DNA from: Alphaproteobacteria bacterium
GTDB taxonomy: Bacteria; Pseudomonadota; Alphaproteobacteria; Bin65
Length of the DNA: 64,000 nt
NCBI GenBank assembly: GCA_022819985.1
Contig: JAJEGH010000028.1
Location: forward strand, 1-64,000
Direction: 5' to 3'
Position numbers and translations under genes: made by a program. Positions within the stretch are counted from its first letter, which is position 1, and the number at the start of each line of letters is the position of its first letter. Shown here piece by piece: positions 55,706 through 64,000 of the stretch. The notes beneath the pieces are model-generated. The model was not told the origin of the DNA and searched no databases. It was given only the letters and a program-made list of their open reading frames with translations.

Positions 55706-56895
55706 TGCCGGATTCGACCTATCTCGACTGGCCGTTCCTGGAAGACCGGCACCGGCAACTCGCCGCCGGTCTCCGCGCCTGGGCGGAAGCCAATCTCCGC
55801 CCGATGGAGCACGAAGTCCACGGCAAGACCGATGTCGACGACATCTGCCTGCGCCTGGTCAAAATGCTGGGCGAGGCCGGCTGGCTGAAGCTGACCGTGC
55901 CGGCGGCGTACGGCGGCGCCCATGAGACTCTCGACGTCCGCTCGATCGCCCTCGGGCGCGAAATTCTCGGCTACTATCTCGGCCTTGCCGATTTCAGCTT
56001 CGTCATGCAGGGGCTCGGCACCGGCGCGATTACGCTTTACGGCTCGGACGAGCTGAAGGCCGAATATCTGCCGCGAGTCGCAACGGGCGAACGGATCGCG
56101 GCGCTGGCGATGTCGGAGCCCCAGGGCGGCTCGGACGTCGCCGCGCTCGAAACGACGGCCGAACTCGACGGCAACCACTTCGTCCTGAACGGCACCAAGA
56201 CGTGGATCTCCAATGGCGGCATCGCCGACCAATATGTGGTGATCGCGCGCACGGGCGAGGCGCCGGGCGCCAAGGGCCTTTCCGCCTTCGTCGTCGACGC
56301 CGACAATCCCGGCTTCCGGGTCGCCGGCCGGATCGACGTGATGGCGCCCCATCCGCTCGCCACCCTGTCCTTCGACGATTGCCGGGTCCCGGCCAGCCAT
56401 CTGCTGGGCAACCCGGGCGAAGGCTTCAGAATCGCTATGGCAAACCTCGACATTTTCCGGACGACGGTCGGAGCGGCGGCCCTCGGCATGGCGCGCCGGG
56501 CGCTCGACGAGGCGGTGGCCTATGCGCAGACCCGCAAGGCGTTCGGCCAGGCGATCGGCGAATTCCAGCTCATCCAGGCCAAGATCGCCGAAATGGCGGT
56601 CAAGGTGGATGCCATGGCCCTGCTGGTCTATCGCTCGGGCTGGACCAAGGATGTCGGGAAAATCCGGGTGACGCGCGAAAGCTCAATGGCCAAACTGTTC
56701 GCCACGGAAGCCGCGCAGGAAGTGGTCGACGAGGCGGTGCAGATCTTCGGCGGGCTGGGCGTGACCGTGGGTCAGAAGGTCGAAGAACTGTATCGGGAGA
56801 TCCGCGCCCTGCGCATCTACGAGGGAACGAGCGAAGTGCAGAAACTGGTGATCGCCGGCCAGACGGTGAATGCGCTCGGAGCCGCTCATGGCTAG
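55705..56895 (+). CDS. Acyl-CoA dehydrogenase
   Basis: 396 aa. [25 protein letters not shown], then the FAD-contact block [34 protein letters not shown], and the C-terminal [39 protein letters not shown]. The C-terminal Glu in YEGTSE is the base position used by the isovaleryl-type branch. Translation is coupled on both sides (TGATG at start; ATGGCTAG with the ligase gene). Confidence 0.93.
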   Translation: MPDSTYLDWPFLEDRHRQLAAGLRAWAEANLRPMEHEVHGKTDVDDICLRLVKMLGEAGWLKLTVPAAYGGAHETLDVRSIALGREILGYYLGLADFSFVMQGLGTGAITLYGSDELKAEYLPRVATGERIAALAMSEPQGGSDVAALETTAELDGNHFVLNGTKTWISNGGIADQYVVIARTGEAPGAKGLSAFVVDADNPGFRVAGRIDVMAPHPLATLSFDDCRVPASHLLGNPGEGFRIAMANLDIFRTTVGAAALGMARRALDEAVAYAQTRKAFGQAIGEFQLIQAKIAEMAVKVDAMALLVYRSGWTKDVGKIRVTRESSMAKLFATEAAQEVVDEAVQIFGGLGVTVGQKVEELYREIRALRIYEGTSEVQKLVIAGQTVNALGAAHG

Positions 56896-58591
56896 GATTC
56901 CCGGCGACGGCGCGACCGCCCATACGGATACCTTCGCACGCGACCGCCTGCCGCCGAAGGACCAGTGGCCGGACTTCGACTATTCCGGCCTGCCGGAACT
57001 GGCGGCCTATCCCGACCGGATGAATGCGGCCGTCGAATTCCTTGACCGGGCCGTGGCGGAATTCGGCTGGGGCGAGCGCCCTTGCATCCACTATGCGGAC
57101 GAGGTCTGGACCTATGCCGACCTGATGGCGAAGGCCGACGCCGTGGCCCGGGTGCTGGTCGAGGATATGGGGCTGGAAACGGGCAACCGGGTGCTGCTGC
57201 GCGGCCCGAACAACCCGATGATGGCGGCCTGCTGGATGGCGGTGCTGAAGGCCGGCGGGATCGTCGTCGCGACGATGCCGCTGCTGCGGGCACGCGAGCT
57301 CGCCTACATGGCGGAGAAGGCGCAGATCCGCCATTTCCTGTGCGATCTCGACCTGCGGGCCGAGGGCGACGGCGCTATGGAGCGGGCGCCGGTCCTGGAG
57401 CGGGTAAGGTACTTTACGCCGCTCGGCGACGCGTCCGACCCGGCCGCCGATCTCGATACGGCGATGGCCGCCAAGCCGGCGGGGTTCGGCAATGTCGATA
57501 CCGCGGCGGACGATATCGGCCTGATCGCCTTTACCTCCGGCACGACCGGCCAGCCCAAGGGTACCGTCCATTTCCACCGCGACATCCTCGCGATGTGCGA
57601 CTGTTTCCCGAAGCATGTCTACCGGCCGTCGCCGGACGATGTCTATGTCGGCACGCCACCGCTCGCCTTCACCTTCGGCCTGGGCGCGCAGTTGCTGTTT
57701 CCCATGCGGACCGGCGCTTCGGTCGTTTTCTATCCGGGACCGCCGAGCCCCGACCGGCTGCTGGACCTGATCGGCGAATACCGCTGCACGACGCTGTACA
57801 CGGCGCCGACCATGTACCGCGCGCTCGCCGACAAAATTGCGGAAAGCGGAAACGCGCCCGCAACCCTGAAACAATGCGTCTCGGCGGGCGAGACCCTGCC
57901 CCTGCCGACCTTCGAAGCCTTCAGGGCGGCGACCGGGATCCGGATCATCGACGGCCTGGGCTCGACCGAGATGATCCACATTTTCGTCTCGGCGGAAGGC
58001 GATGCCATCCGACCCGGCGCCACCGGCACGGCGATCCCCGGCTACGAGGCCTGCATTATGGACGAGGCCGGCACCATCCTGGAGCCGCCTTGCGAAGGCC
58101 TGCTGGCGACACGGGGGCCGACCGGCTGCAAATATCTCGACAACGAAGAACGGCAGCGCGCCTATGTCGTCAACGGCTGGAACCTGCCGGGCGACCGCTA
58201 CCGTCAGGATGCCGACGGCTATTTCTGGTATGTTGCCCGGGCCGACGACATGATCGTTTCGGCCGGCTACAATATAGGCGGCCCGGAGGTCGAGGATGCG
58301 CTGCTCGACCATCCCAAGGTGCAGGATTGCGCTGTGGTCGGCGCGCCGGACGAACAGCGCGGCCGGATCGTCAAGGCCTTCGTGATCCTGCGCGACCCGG
58401 CCGACGCGGGAGACGCGGCCGCGGAAGAATTGCAGGACTTCGTGAAAGCGGAGATCGCGCCCTACAAGTATCCGCGCGCCATCGAGTTCGTGAGCGAACT
58501 GCCGCGCACGGAGACCGGAAAGGTTCAGCGCTTCAAATTGCGCCGGATGGAAGAAGAGAAGGCCCGCGAAAGGGGCATCCGGGTGCAATGA
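56888..58591 (+). CDS. Benzoate-CoA / 2-aminobenzoate-CoA ligase family
   Basis: 567 aa, start overlapping the dehydrogenase stop. P-loop [18 protein letters not shown] near 214-231 (the HFH-D form typical of benzoate-CoA ligases), [14 protein letters not shown] (A5) and [26 protein letters not shown] (A8), with the C-terminal [12 protein letters not shown] lysine. It activates an aromatic acid with ATP and CoA. The adjacent fusion oxygenase makes 2-aminobenzoate or salicylate the best candidates. Confidence 0.92.
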   Translation: MARIPGDGATAHTDTFARDRLPPKDQWPDFDYSGLPELAAYPDRMNAAVEFLDRAVAEFGWGERPCIHYADEVWTYADLMAKADAVARVLVEDMGLETGNRVLLRGPNNPMMAACWMAVLKAGGIVVATMPLLRARELAYMAEKAQIRHFLCDLDLRAEGDGAMERAPVLERVRYFTPLGDASDPAADLDTAMAAKPAGFGNVDTAADDIGLIAFTSGTTGQPKGTVHFHRDILAMCDCFPKHVYRPSPDDVYVGTPPLAFTFGLGAQLLFPMRTGASVVFYPGPPSPDRLLDLIGEYRCTTLYTAPTMYRALADKIAESGNAPATLKQCVSAGETLPLPTFEAFRAATGIRIIDGLGSTEMIHIFVSAEGDAIRPGATGTAIPGYEACIMDEAGTILEPPCEGLLATRGPTGCKYLDNEERQRAYVVNGWNLPGDRYRQDADGYFWYVARADDMIVSAGYNIGGPEVEDALLDHPKVQDCAVVGAPDEQRGRIVKAFVILRDPADAGDAAAEELQDFVKAEIAPYKYPRAIEFVSELPRTETGKVQRFKLRRMEEEKARERGIRVQ

Positions 58592-58706
58592 ACCGGCACT
58601 CCGGCTCCGGCGACGCGGCTGTTGTCGTCCGTATCATCGCAACCGTTGTAGAAACCGTCGCTTCGGCCGGCAGGCAGCCCCGGCCCGGAAAAATGCAGGA
58701 AAGAGC

Positions 58707-60989
58707 ATGAAGATCAACTGCCTCGGCGGCGGGCCGGGAAGCCTGTATTTCGCGATCCTGATGAAGAAGTCCTTCCCGGACGCGCAGATCGCGATCTACG
58801 AACAGAACCGCCACGACGACACGTTCGGCTTCGGCGTCGTCTTCTCCGACCGCACGATGGAGGGCTTCCGCGAGGCCGACGCGCCGACCCACGAGGCGAT
58901 CACCCGCTCGTTCGAGCACTGGGACGATATCGACATCCACATCAAGGGCCGGGTGCTGAAATCGACCGGCCACGGCTTCGCCGGCATGTCCCGGGTCAAG
59001 ATGCTGCTGCTGATGCAGGACCGCTGCCGGGAACTCGGAATCGACATGCACTTCGAGGAGCGGATCGAGGATCCGGAAGACCTCAGGGACTGCGACCTGC
59101 TCTATGCCGCCGACGGGGTCAACTCGGTCGCCCGCGAGCGCTGGAAGGACCGGTTCCGCCCGACGCTCGATTTCCGGCCCAACCGCTTCGTCTGGCTCGG
59201 CTCCGATTTCAACTTCCCGGCCTTCACCTTCCATTTCATAGAAAACGGCCACGGCCTGTGGCGGACGCATTGCTATCGCTACGTCCAGGACATGTCGACG
59301 CTCATCATCGAGTGCACCGACGAAACCTTCGCCAACACCGGCCTGGAGGTTGCCGACGAGGATGCGACGGTGGCCTACGTCGCCGACCTGCTGCGCCCCT
59401 ATATCGGCGACGCCCGGATCATCAGGAACCGATCCCACTGGCGCCAGTTCCCCAACATTTCCTGCGAGAATTGGTCGTTCGACAATGTCGTGCTGGCCGG
59501 CGATGCGGTGCATACCGCCCATTTCTCGATCGGGTCCGGCACCAAGCTGGCGATGGAGGATTCCATCGCCCTGCACGGCGCGATTCTCGAGACCGGCGAT
59601 ATCGGCAAGGGACTCGCGCAGTATGAAGAATCCTACAAGCCGCAGGTCGAGAGCCTGCAACGGTCGGCTAGGGTTTCCCAGCGCTGGTTCGAGGAAACCG
59701 AGCGCTACTACGAAAACCTCGAACCGATTCAGTTCGGCTTCTCGTTGCTGACCCGCAGCCTGCGCATCAGCCACGGCAACCTGCGCCTGCGCGACGCCGA
59801 CTATGTCGAGAGCGTCGACAGGTGGTTCGCCGCCGGTGCGGCCAACCGGTCGGGCGTCAACCTGCCGGACGGCCCGCCGCCGCCGCCCATGTTCACGCCG
59901 TTCCGGCTGCGCGACATGGTGCTGGACAACCGGATCGTGGTCTCGCCCATGTGCCAGTATTCCGCCGAGGACGGCATGCCCGACGACTGGCATCTCGTCC
60001 ATCTCGGCAGCCGCGCCATGGGCGGTGCCGGACTGGTTATCGCGGAAATGACCAATGTCAGCCGCGTGGGGCGGATCAGTCCCGGCTGCGCCGGCATCTA
60101 CAGCGACGACCATGTCGCCGGCTGGAAGCGGATCACCGACTACGTCCACCGCTATACGCAGGCGAAAATCGGCTTGCAGCTGGGACACTCCGGGCGCAAG
60201 GGCTCGACGACGCTGCTGTGGGAAGGGTTCGACGAACCGCTACCGGAGGGCAGCTGGCCGATCATGGCGGCCTCGCCCCTGCCCTACAAGCCGCACAGCC
60301 AGGTGCCAAAGGAAATGGACCGGGCGGACATGGACCGGGTGGTCGGGGAATACCGCCAGGCGGTCATGCGCGCCGAGCGGGCGGGCTTCGACATGCTCGA
60401 AGTCCACATGGCGCACGGCTATCTGCTCAACAACTTCGTCTCGCCGCTGACCAACATCCGCACCGACGAATACGGCGGCAGCCTGGAAAACCGGATGCGG
60501 TTTCCGCTCGAGGTCTTCCGCGCGGTGCGCGAGGTCTGGCCGGAGGACAAACCGATCTCGGTGCGGATTTCAGCGCATGACTGGAAGGCCGGCGGCACCA
60601 CGCCACCCGATGCCGTGGAGGTCGCCCGGCTGCTCTACGCCGCCGGAGCCGACATCATCGACGCCTCGTCCGGCCAGGTGGTGTCCGACGAGGAACCGGA
60701 ATACGGCCGGCTGTTCCAGACGCCGTTCGCCGAACGCATCCGTCTGGAACTCGACCGGCCGACCATGGCGGTCGGCGCGATCAGCTCGTACGAGGACGCC
60801 AATTCCATCCTGGCCGGCGGGAGGGCCGATCTGTGCGTGATCGCCCGGGCCCATCTGTACGATCCCTACTGGACGCGTCACGCGGCCTACGAGATGGACC
60901 GGATCGGCTATGGCAAGGTCGAATGGCCGCCGCAATACGACACCCTCAACCGCGGCTATATCTGGCGCTTCGATTCGGCGGAGAAATAG
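58707..60989 (+). CDS. Aryl-CoA monooxygenase/OYE-type reductase fusion (2-aminobenzoyl-CoA monooxygenase/reductase or salicylyl-CoA 5-hydroxylase type)
   Basis: 760 aa, two flavin domains. Residues 1 to ~380 are an FAD monooxygenase (GGGPGSLYFAILMKK start, FGFGVVFSDRTMEGF, and VVLAGDAVHTAHFSIGSGTKLAMED near 262-285). Residues ~390-760 are an Old-Yellow-Enzyme-like NADH:flavin oxidoreductase (MFTPFRLRDMVLDNRIVVSPM, HLGSRAMGGAGLVIAEM, HGYLLNNFVSPLTNIRTDEYGG). This architecture defines the Azoarcus 2-aminobenzoyl-CoA monooxygenase/reductase and the salicylyl-CoA 5-hydroxylases. It lies 115 bp after the ligase, in the same direction. GGAAAGAG precedes the ATG. Confidence 0.9.
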   Translation: MKINCLGGGPGSLYFAILMKKSFPDAQIAIYEQNRHDDTFGFGVVFSDRTMEGFREADAPTHEAITRSFEHWDDIDIHIKGRVLKSTGHGFAGMSRVKMLLLMQDRCRELGIDMHFEERIEDPEDLRDCDLLYAADGVNSVARERWKDRFRPTLDFRPNRFVWLGSDFNFPAFTFHFIENGHGLWRTHCYRYVQDMSTLIIECTDETFANTGLEVADEDATVAYVADLLRPYIGDARIIRNRSHWRQFPNISCENWSFDNVVLAGDAVHTAHFSIGSGTKLAMEDSIALHGAILETGDIGKGLAQYEESYKPQVESLQRSARVSQRWFEETERYYENLEPIQFGFSLLTRSLRISHGNLRLRDADYVESVDRWFAAGAANRSGVNLPDGPPPPPMFTPFRLRDMVLDNRIVVSPMCQYSAEDGMPDDWHLVHLGSRAMGGAGLVIAEMTNVSRVGRISPGCAGIYSDDHVAGWKRITDYVHRYTQAKIGLQLGHSGRKGSTTLLWEGFDEPLPEGSWPIMAASPLPYKPHSQVPKEMDRADMDRVVGEYRQAVMRAERAGFDMLEVHMAHGYLLNNFVSPLTNIRTDEYGGSLENRMRFPLEVFRAVREVWPEDKPISVRISAHDWKAGGTTPPDAVEVARLLYAAGADIIDASSGQVVSDEEPEYGRLFQTPFAERIRLELDRPTMAVGAISSYEDANSILAGGRADLCVIARAHLYDPYWTRHAAYEMDRIGYGKVEWPPQYDTLNRGYIWRFDSAEK

Positions 60990-61057
60990 CGTCCGGTTGA
61001 AGGGATTCCGGCAGCGACTTACTTTCGTTCGGCCCGATTGCGGATCGGAAAGAAACG

Positions 61058-61324
61058 ATGGCGCTCAATATCGAAGACCCGGAGATCGACCGTCTTGCCA
61101 AAGCGCTCGCCGAAGCGACCGGGGAGACCGTAGAGGCTGCCGTCAGGACGGCGATTGAACAGCGGCTGACCCGCGAATGTTCCGCGGGGCGCGAACGCGA
61201 GCACAAGCTGGAAGCGGCGCGGGAGATCGTCGCGCGCACCTCGGCGCTCCGGTGGAAAGATTCCGGTAAGTCGGCCAGAGAAATGGTCGAAGACCTGTAC
61301 GACGAGAACGGATTGCCGAAGTAA
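61058..61324 (+). CDS. vapB: VapB-type antitoxin
   Basis: 88 aa. MALNIEDPEIDRLAKALAEATGETVEAAVRTAIEQRL is the PSK/VapB N-terminal DNA-binding helix pattern (GE...AV..Al), followed by a linker and KSAREMVEDLYDENGLPK, the toxin-binding C-terminus. GGAAAGAAACG precedes the ATG. Its stop abuts the vapC start. Confidence 0.9.
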   Translation: MALNIEDPEIDRLAKALAEATGETVEAAVRTAIEQRLTRECSAGREREHKLEAAREIVARTSALRWKDSGKSAREMVEDLYDENGLPK

Positions 61325-61726
61325 GTGGTCGTCGATACTTCCGTTGTCATCTCCATCCTGAAGGGCGAGCCCGAATCGGCGAGTTTCTTTACGGCGATTA
61401 TTGCGGCGGAAACGGTGCTGATCGGCGCTCCTAACCTATTGGAAGCATCGATGGTATTCGTCAGCCGGACCGACGGCGATTTGCGCGACGTCGACGCCCT
61501 TTGCAGCGACCTGGGTGTTCGCGTCGTCCCTTTCGATCCGGACGAATACCGCCATGCTGCGGCGGCTTTCCGTCGCTACGGCAAGGGGCGGCATCCGGCG
61601 CGGCTGAATTTTGGCGATTGCATGGCCTACGCCGCGAGCAAGTCGACCGGGGACGCGCTGCTATTCAAGGGCGCCGATTTCGCGAAAACCGATGTGGAGC
61701 GGCACCCGGCGTCCGCCGCGAAATAG
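61325..61726 (+). CDS. vapC: VapC-type PIN-domain RNase toxin
   Basis: 133 aa, GTG start directly after the vapB stop. The acidic residues are present: VVDTSVVISILKGEPES (first Asp and Glu), NLLEASMVF, RLNFGDCMAYAASKS (Asp), LLFKGADFAKTDV. VapC toxins cleave tRNA or rRNA and are held inactive by VapB. The pair lies 68 bp after the oxygenase gene. Confidence 0.92.
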   Translation: MVVDTSVVISILKGEPESASFFTAIIAAETVLIGAPNLLEASMVFVSRTDGDLRDVDALCSDLGVRVVPFDPDEYRHAAAAFRRYGKGRHPARLNFGDCMAYAASKSTGDALLFKGADFAKTDVERHPASAAK

Positions 61727-61731
61727 CCGGT

Positions 61732-61998
61732 TCAGGCCCGCCGCTTCCGCCGCCGGTTCTGCCGGCGTGTGACGCCTTTCTGGGCACGCGCCCGATCCTC
61801 CGCCATGACACGGTCGCCCCCGGCGGGCAATCCAATGGCAACGAGGCGGTCGGGCAGGGCAGCCATGACGGCATCGCGCTCGACATCCGAAAAGGCGAGC
61901 CAGTTCTCAACCTCTTCGCCGCTGCGCCCGCAGCCGAAGCACCAGCCGGTGTCGCGTTCCAGTTCGCAGACCAGAATGCAGGGCGATGCGACGGTCAT
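61732..61998 (-). CDS. DUF1289 protein
   Basis: 88 aa. SPCILVCELERDTGWCFGCGRSGEEVENWLAFSDVERDAV has the four-Cys DUF1289 motif (C...C.......C..CGR...E...W). These small proteins likely bind metal; function unknown. The tail is Arg-rich (RRQNRRRKRR). Convergent with vapC, ending 5 bp away. Confidence 0.88.
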   Translation of the reverse strand: MTVASPCILVCELERDTGWCFGCGRSGEEVENWLAFSDVERDAVMAALPDRLVAIGLPAGGDRVMAEDRARAQKGVTRRQNRRRKRRA

Positions 61999-62067
61999 CG
62001 CGTGCCGCTGCGGATACAGGTCGCCATTGCACGGATCGAACCCGGAGCCACCTCAGGGACGGGCGCC

Positions 62068-63045
62068 CTACGGGTACAGACCATCGACCTGCGCCCGCAT
62101 CTTCGCCAGCCCGGCGACGATATCGATCGCCGGGGTGTTCACCTCGACGAGCCGCGCCAACTCCTGCACCGCGCAGACCAGCGCGTCGATCTCCATTTTC
62201 CGGCCAGCGTCGAGATCCTGCAGCATGGAGGTGCGGTGCGCGCCGACCTTGCCCGCGCCGTCGATCCGCTTGTCGAGGTCGATCCCGAACGACACGCCGA
62301 GCGCCTCTCCCACGGTCTGCGCCTCGGCCATCATGGCGACGATCACCGGGCGGACAAGCGAGTCTTGCGCCATCTGCCCCAGGGTCGCGCCAGTGAGCGC
62401 ACTCACCGGGTTAAAGCTCAGATTACCCCACAATTTCAGCCAGATTTCGTCCCGGATGCGCTGCCGGACCGGCGCCGAAAAGCCGGCGGCCTTGAGGGCG
62501 TCCGACAGGCGCCGCACCCGGTCGGACTTGCTGCCGTCGGGCTCGCCCAGCGAAAAGCGGTTAAGCGAAATGTGGCGGATCACGCCGGGCGCGACGGCTT
62601 CGGCCGCCGGGTAGACGACACAGCCGATCGCCCGCTCCGGCCCGATCGTCTGCCATTGGATACCGCCTGGATCGACGGTCTCGAGGCGCGTGCCGGCCAG
62701 CGCACCGCCATGCTCGTGGAAATACCACCACGGGACGCCGTTGGTCGCCGTCACCACGGTGGTCTCCGGCCCCAGCATGGGCGCCATTTTCGGCGCGATG
62801 GCAGGCGCCGCGTTGGCCTTGACGGCGACGATCACGGCGTCCTGCGGACCGGCTTCGGCAGGGTCGTCCGTCACCGCCGGTCGGCCGATCCGCGTTTCGC
62901 CTTCGATATGCAGGATAATGCCGTTCTCGCGGATCGCTTCGAGAGTCCGGTTCCGGGCGATCACGGTGACGTCGGCCCCGGCGCGGGCCAGTTCACATCC
63001 CAGATAGCCGCCGATGGCGCCGGCGCCATAGATCGCGATTTTCAT
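62068..63045 (-). CDS. 2-dehydropantoate 2-reductase family (ApbA/PanE-like)
   Basis: 325 aa. [31 protein letters not shown] (NADPH Rossmann motif), [19 protein letters not shown], and the C-terminal [21 protein letters not shown] with [36 protein letters not shown] and the [10 protein letters not shown] motif are standard; the enzyme reduces ketopantoate or related 2-oxo acids. The start overlaps the ligase stop (ATGA), so it may act in the ligase operon rather than in pantothenate synthesis. Confidence 0.88.
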   Translation of the reverse strand: MKIAIYGAGAIGGYLGCELARAGADVTVIARNRTLEAIRENGIILHIEGETRIGRPAVTDDPAEAGPQDAVIVAVKANAAPAIAPKMAPMLGPETTVVTATNGVPWWYFHEHGGALAGTRLETVDPGGIQWQTIGPERAIGCVVYPAAEAVAPGVIRHISLNRFSLGEPDGSKSDRVRRLSDALKAAGFSAPVRQRIRDEIWLKLWGNLSFNPVSALTGATLGQMAQDSLVRPVIVAMMAEAQTVGEALGVSFGIDLDKRIDGAGKVGAHRTSMLQDLDAGRKMEIDALVCAVQELARLVEVNTPAIDIVAGLAKMRAQVDGLYP

Positions 63046-64000
63046 AGGTATTGCGCCAGTTTTTCGTGCAGGCCGATGCGCTGGACCTTGCCGGTCGCGC
63101 CCTTCGGAATTTCCTCAAGAACGACGATACGGCGCGGCACCTTGAAGTCGGCCAGCCGCACGGCCGCGAAGTCCCGCAGCGCGCGCTCGTCCACGCCATC
63201 TTCCCCGGCCGGCACGATGGCCGCGGCAACCTCCTCGCCGAGCTTGTCGTGCGGCAGGGCGAAGGTGACGGCCTGCGCTACGGCGGGATGGTCGAGCAGC
63301 ACTTCATCGACTTCGCGCGGCGAGATCTTCTCGCCGCCCCGATTGATGATCTCCTTGATGCGCCCGGTAATGGTCAGATAGCCGTCGGCATCCAGCAGTC
63401 CGAGATCGCCGGTATGGAACCAGCCGCCGGCAAAGGCTTCCGCGTTGGCCTCGGGGTTGGCCTCATAGCCGGGCGTGACGTTGGCGCCGCGGATACAGAC
63501 TTCGCCGACTGCTCCGGCGGGCAAAGGCCGGTTCGCGCCGTCGAGAACCGCGATTTCGGGTCCGGCGGCCAGGCCCACGGTGCCCGGCTTGCGTGCGGCG
63601 GGCGGCAGCGGATTCGACGCCATCTGGTGGGCCGCCTCGGTCATGCCGTAGCTCTCGATCACCGGGCAGCCGAACGACTCTTCCAGCGTGGCCATCACTT
63701 GCGGCGGCAGCGAAGCGGAGGACGAACGGATGAAGCGCAGATCGGCGCCGTCGATCGCAGCCCTGTTGCGGCCGGCGCGGGGCAGGACCGCCTGGTGCAT
63801 GGTCGGCACTGCGCTGTACCAGCTCGGCGCTGCTTCCGCCATCCAGGCGAAGAAGCGTAACGCGTTGAACCCCGGCGCGCACCAGACCGAGGCACCGGCG
63901 GCGAGGCTCGCCAGCACCGCGCCGATCAGGCCGTGAATGTGGAACAGCGGCATGACGTTCAGGCATCGGTCGGCGGGCGTCAGCGCCAGGGTCTGCGCGA
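63042..64000 (-). CDS. Acyl-CoA ligase (AMP-forming), C-terminal part, cut by window edge
   Basis: The open frame runs to the window end, preceded in frame by [12 protein letters not shown] before [17 protein letters not shown]. It includes [19 protein letters not shown] (A5), [21 protein letters not shown] and [21 protein letters not shown] (A8) and ends [21 protein letters not shown]. The family resembles the oxalyl-CoA/short-chain ligases (Pcs60-like). The P-loop is outside the window. Its stop overlaps the reductase gene. Confidence 0.9.
   Translation of the reverse strand, partial: AQTLALTPADRCLNVMPLFHIHGLIGAVLASLAAGASVWCAPGFNALRFFAWMAEAAPSWYSAVPTMHQAVLPRAGRNRAAIDGADLRFIRSSSASLPPQVMATLEESFGCPVIESYGMTEAAHQMASNPLPPAARKPGTVGLAAGPEIAVLDGANRPLPAGAVGEVCIRGANVTPGYEANPEANAEAFAGGWFHTGDLGLLDADGYLTITGRIKEIINRGGEKISPREVDEVLLDHPAVAQAVTFALPHDKLGEEVAAAIVPAGEDGVDERALRDFAAVRLADFKVPRRIVVLEEIPKGATGKVQRIGLHEKLAQYL

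Overview
The window is GC-rich (about 65%), densely coded and carries housekeeping genes with alphaproteobacterial character: parC/dnaB back to back, dnaB-alr-mlaE-mlaF-radA-cvpA-purF in one run, yfgM-bamB-der, hspQ, bpt and cimA. I read it as chromosome of a free-living or host-associated alphaproteobacterium, perhaps Rhodospirillales-like. No rRNA, tRNA or CRISPR array was seen.

Layout. 1-860 is the right part of an IS110-family insertion sequence whose end appears to interrupt an interspersed repeat. 1521-8222 is a branched-chain/aromatic-acid type ABC importer operon (livHMGF, an acyl-CoA ligase, a periplasmic binding protein). 8563-10345 holds an SDR-fold protein, a DsbA-like isomerase and a PaaI thioesterase. 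11383-15141 holds three tandem paralogues of a secreted Cys-rich/SH3b protein with unrelated C-termini, plus a PEBP-like secreted protein. 15142-16550 is a gene-free, repeat-rich stretch. 16551-23467 carries trmJ, cimA, a cystathionine beta-synthase/gamma-lyase pair around a flavin reductase, and bpt. 23552-24877 is a small low-GC island (hicBA plus a transposase relic) bounded by a 29-bp direct repeat. 25035-30053 is a TRAP transporter whose large permease has a long extra C-terminal domain. 30090-43889 is the housekeeping core, and 43933-44640 completes yfgM-bamB-der. 44916-52739 mixes a small secreted protein, a metallo-hydrolase, hspQ with an antitoxin relic, a Nudix hydrolase, a crotonase, two transcription factors with visible operators, a secreted propeller protein and a SnoaL-like protein. 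52927-60989 looks like an aryl-CoA catabolic cluster (RidA, SDR, MarR, enoyl-CoA hydratase, acyl-CoA dehydrogenase, benzoate/aminobenzoate-CoA ligase, and a monooxygenase-reductase fusion). 61058-64000 has vapBC, a DUF1289 protein, a ketopantoate-reductase-like enzyme and the C-terminal part of another acyl-CoA ligase.

How it fits together. The window suggests a metabolically versatile heterotroph that imports organic acids (ABC and TRAP systems) and activates them as CoA thioesters (three adenylate-forming ligases). One cluster matches the aerobic CoA-dependent route for 2-aminobenzoate or salicylate. Intergenic DNA is filled by at least three families of palindromic repeats, which are shared between distant sites. 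The points most worth a second look are the triplicated secreted proteins with swapped C-termini, the direct-repeat-bounded hicBA island, the DctM fusion, the aryl-CoA cluster, and a palindrome shared by two gene-free, AT-rich stretches.
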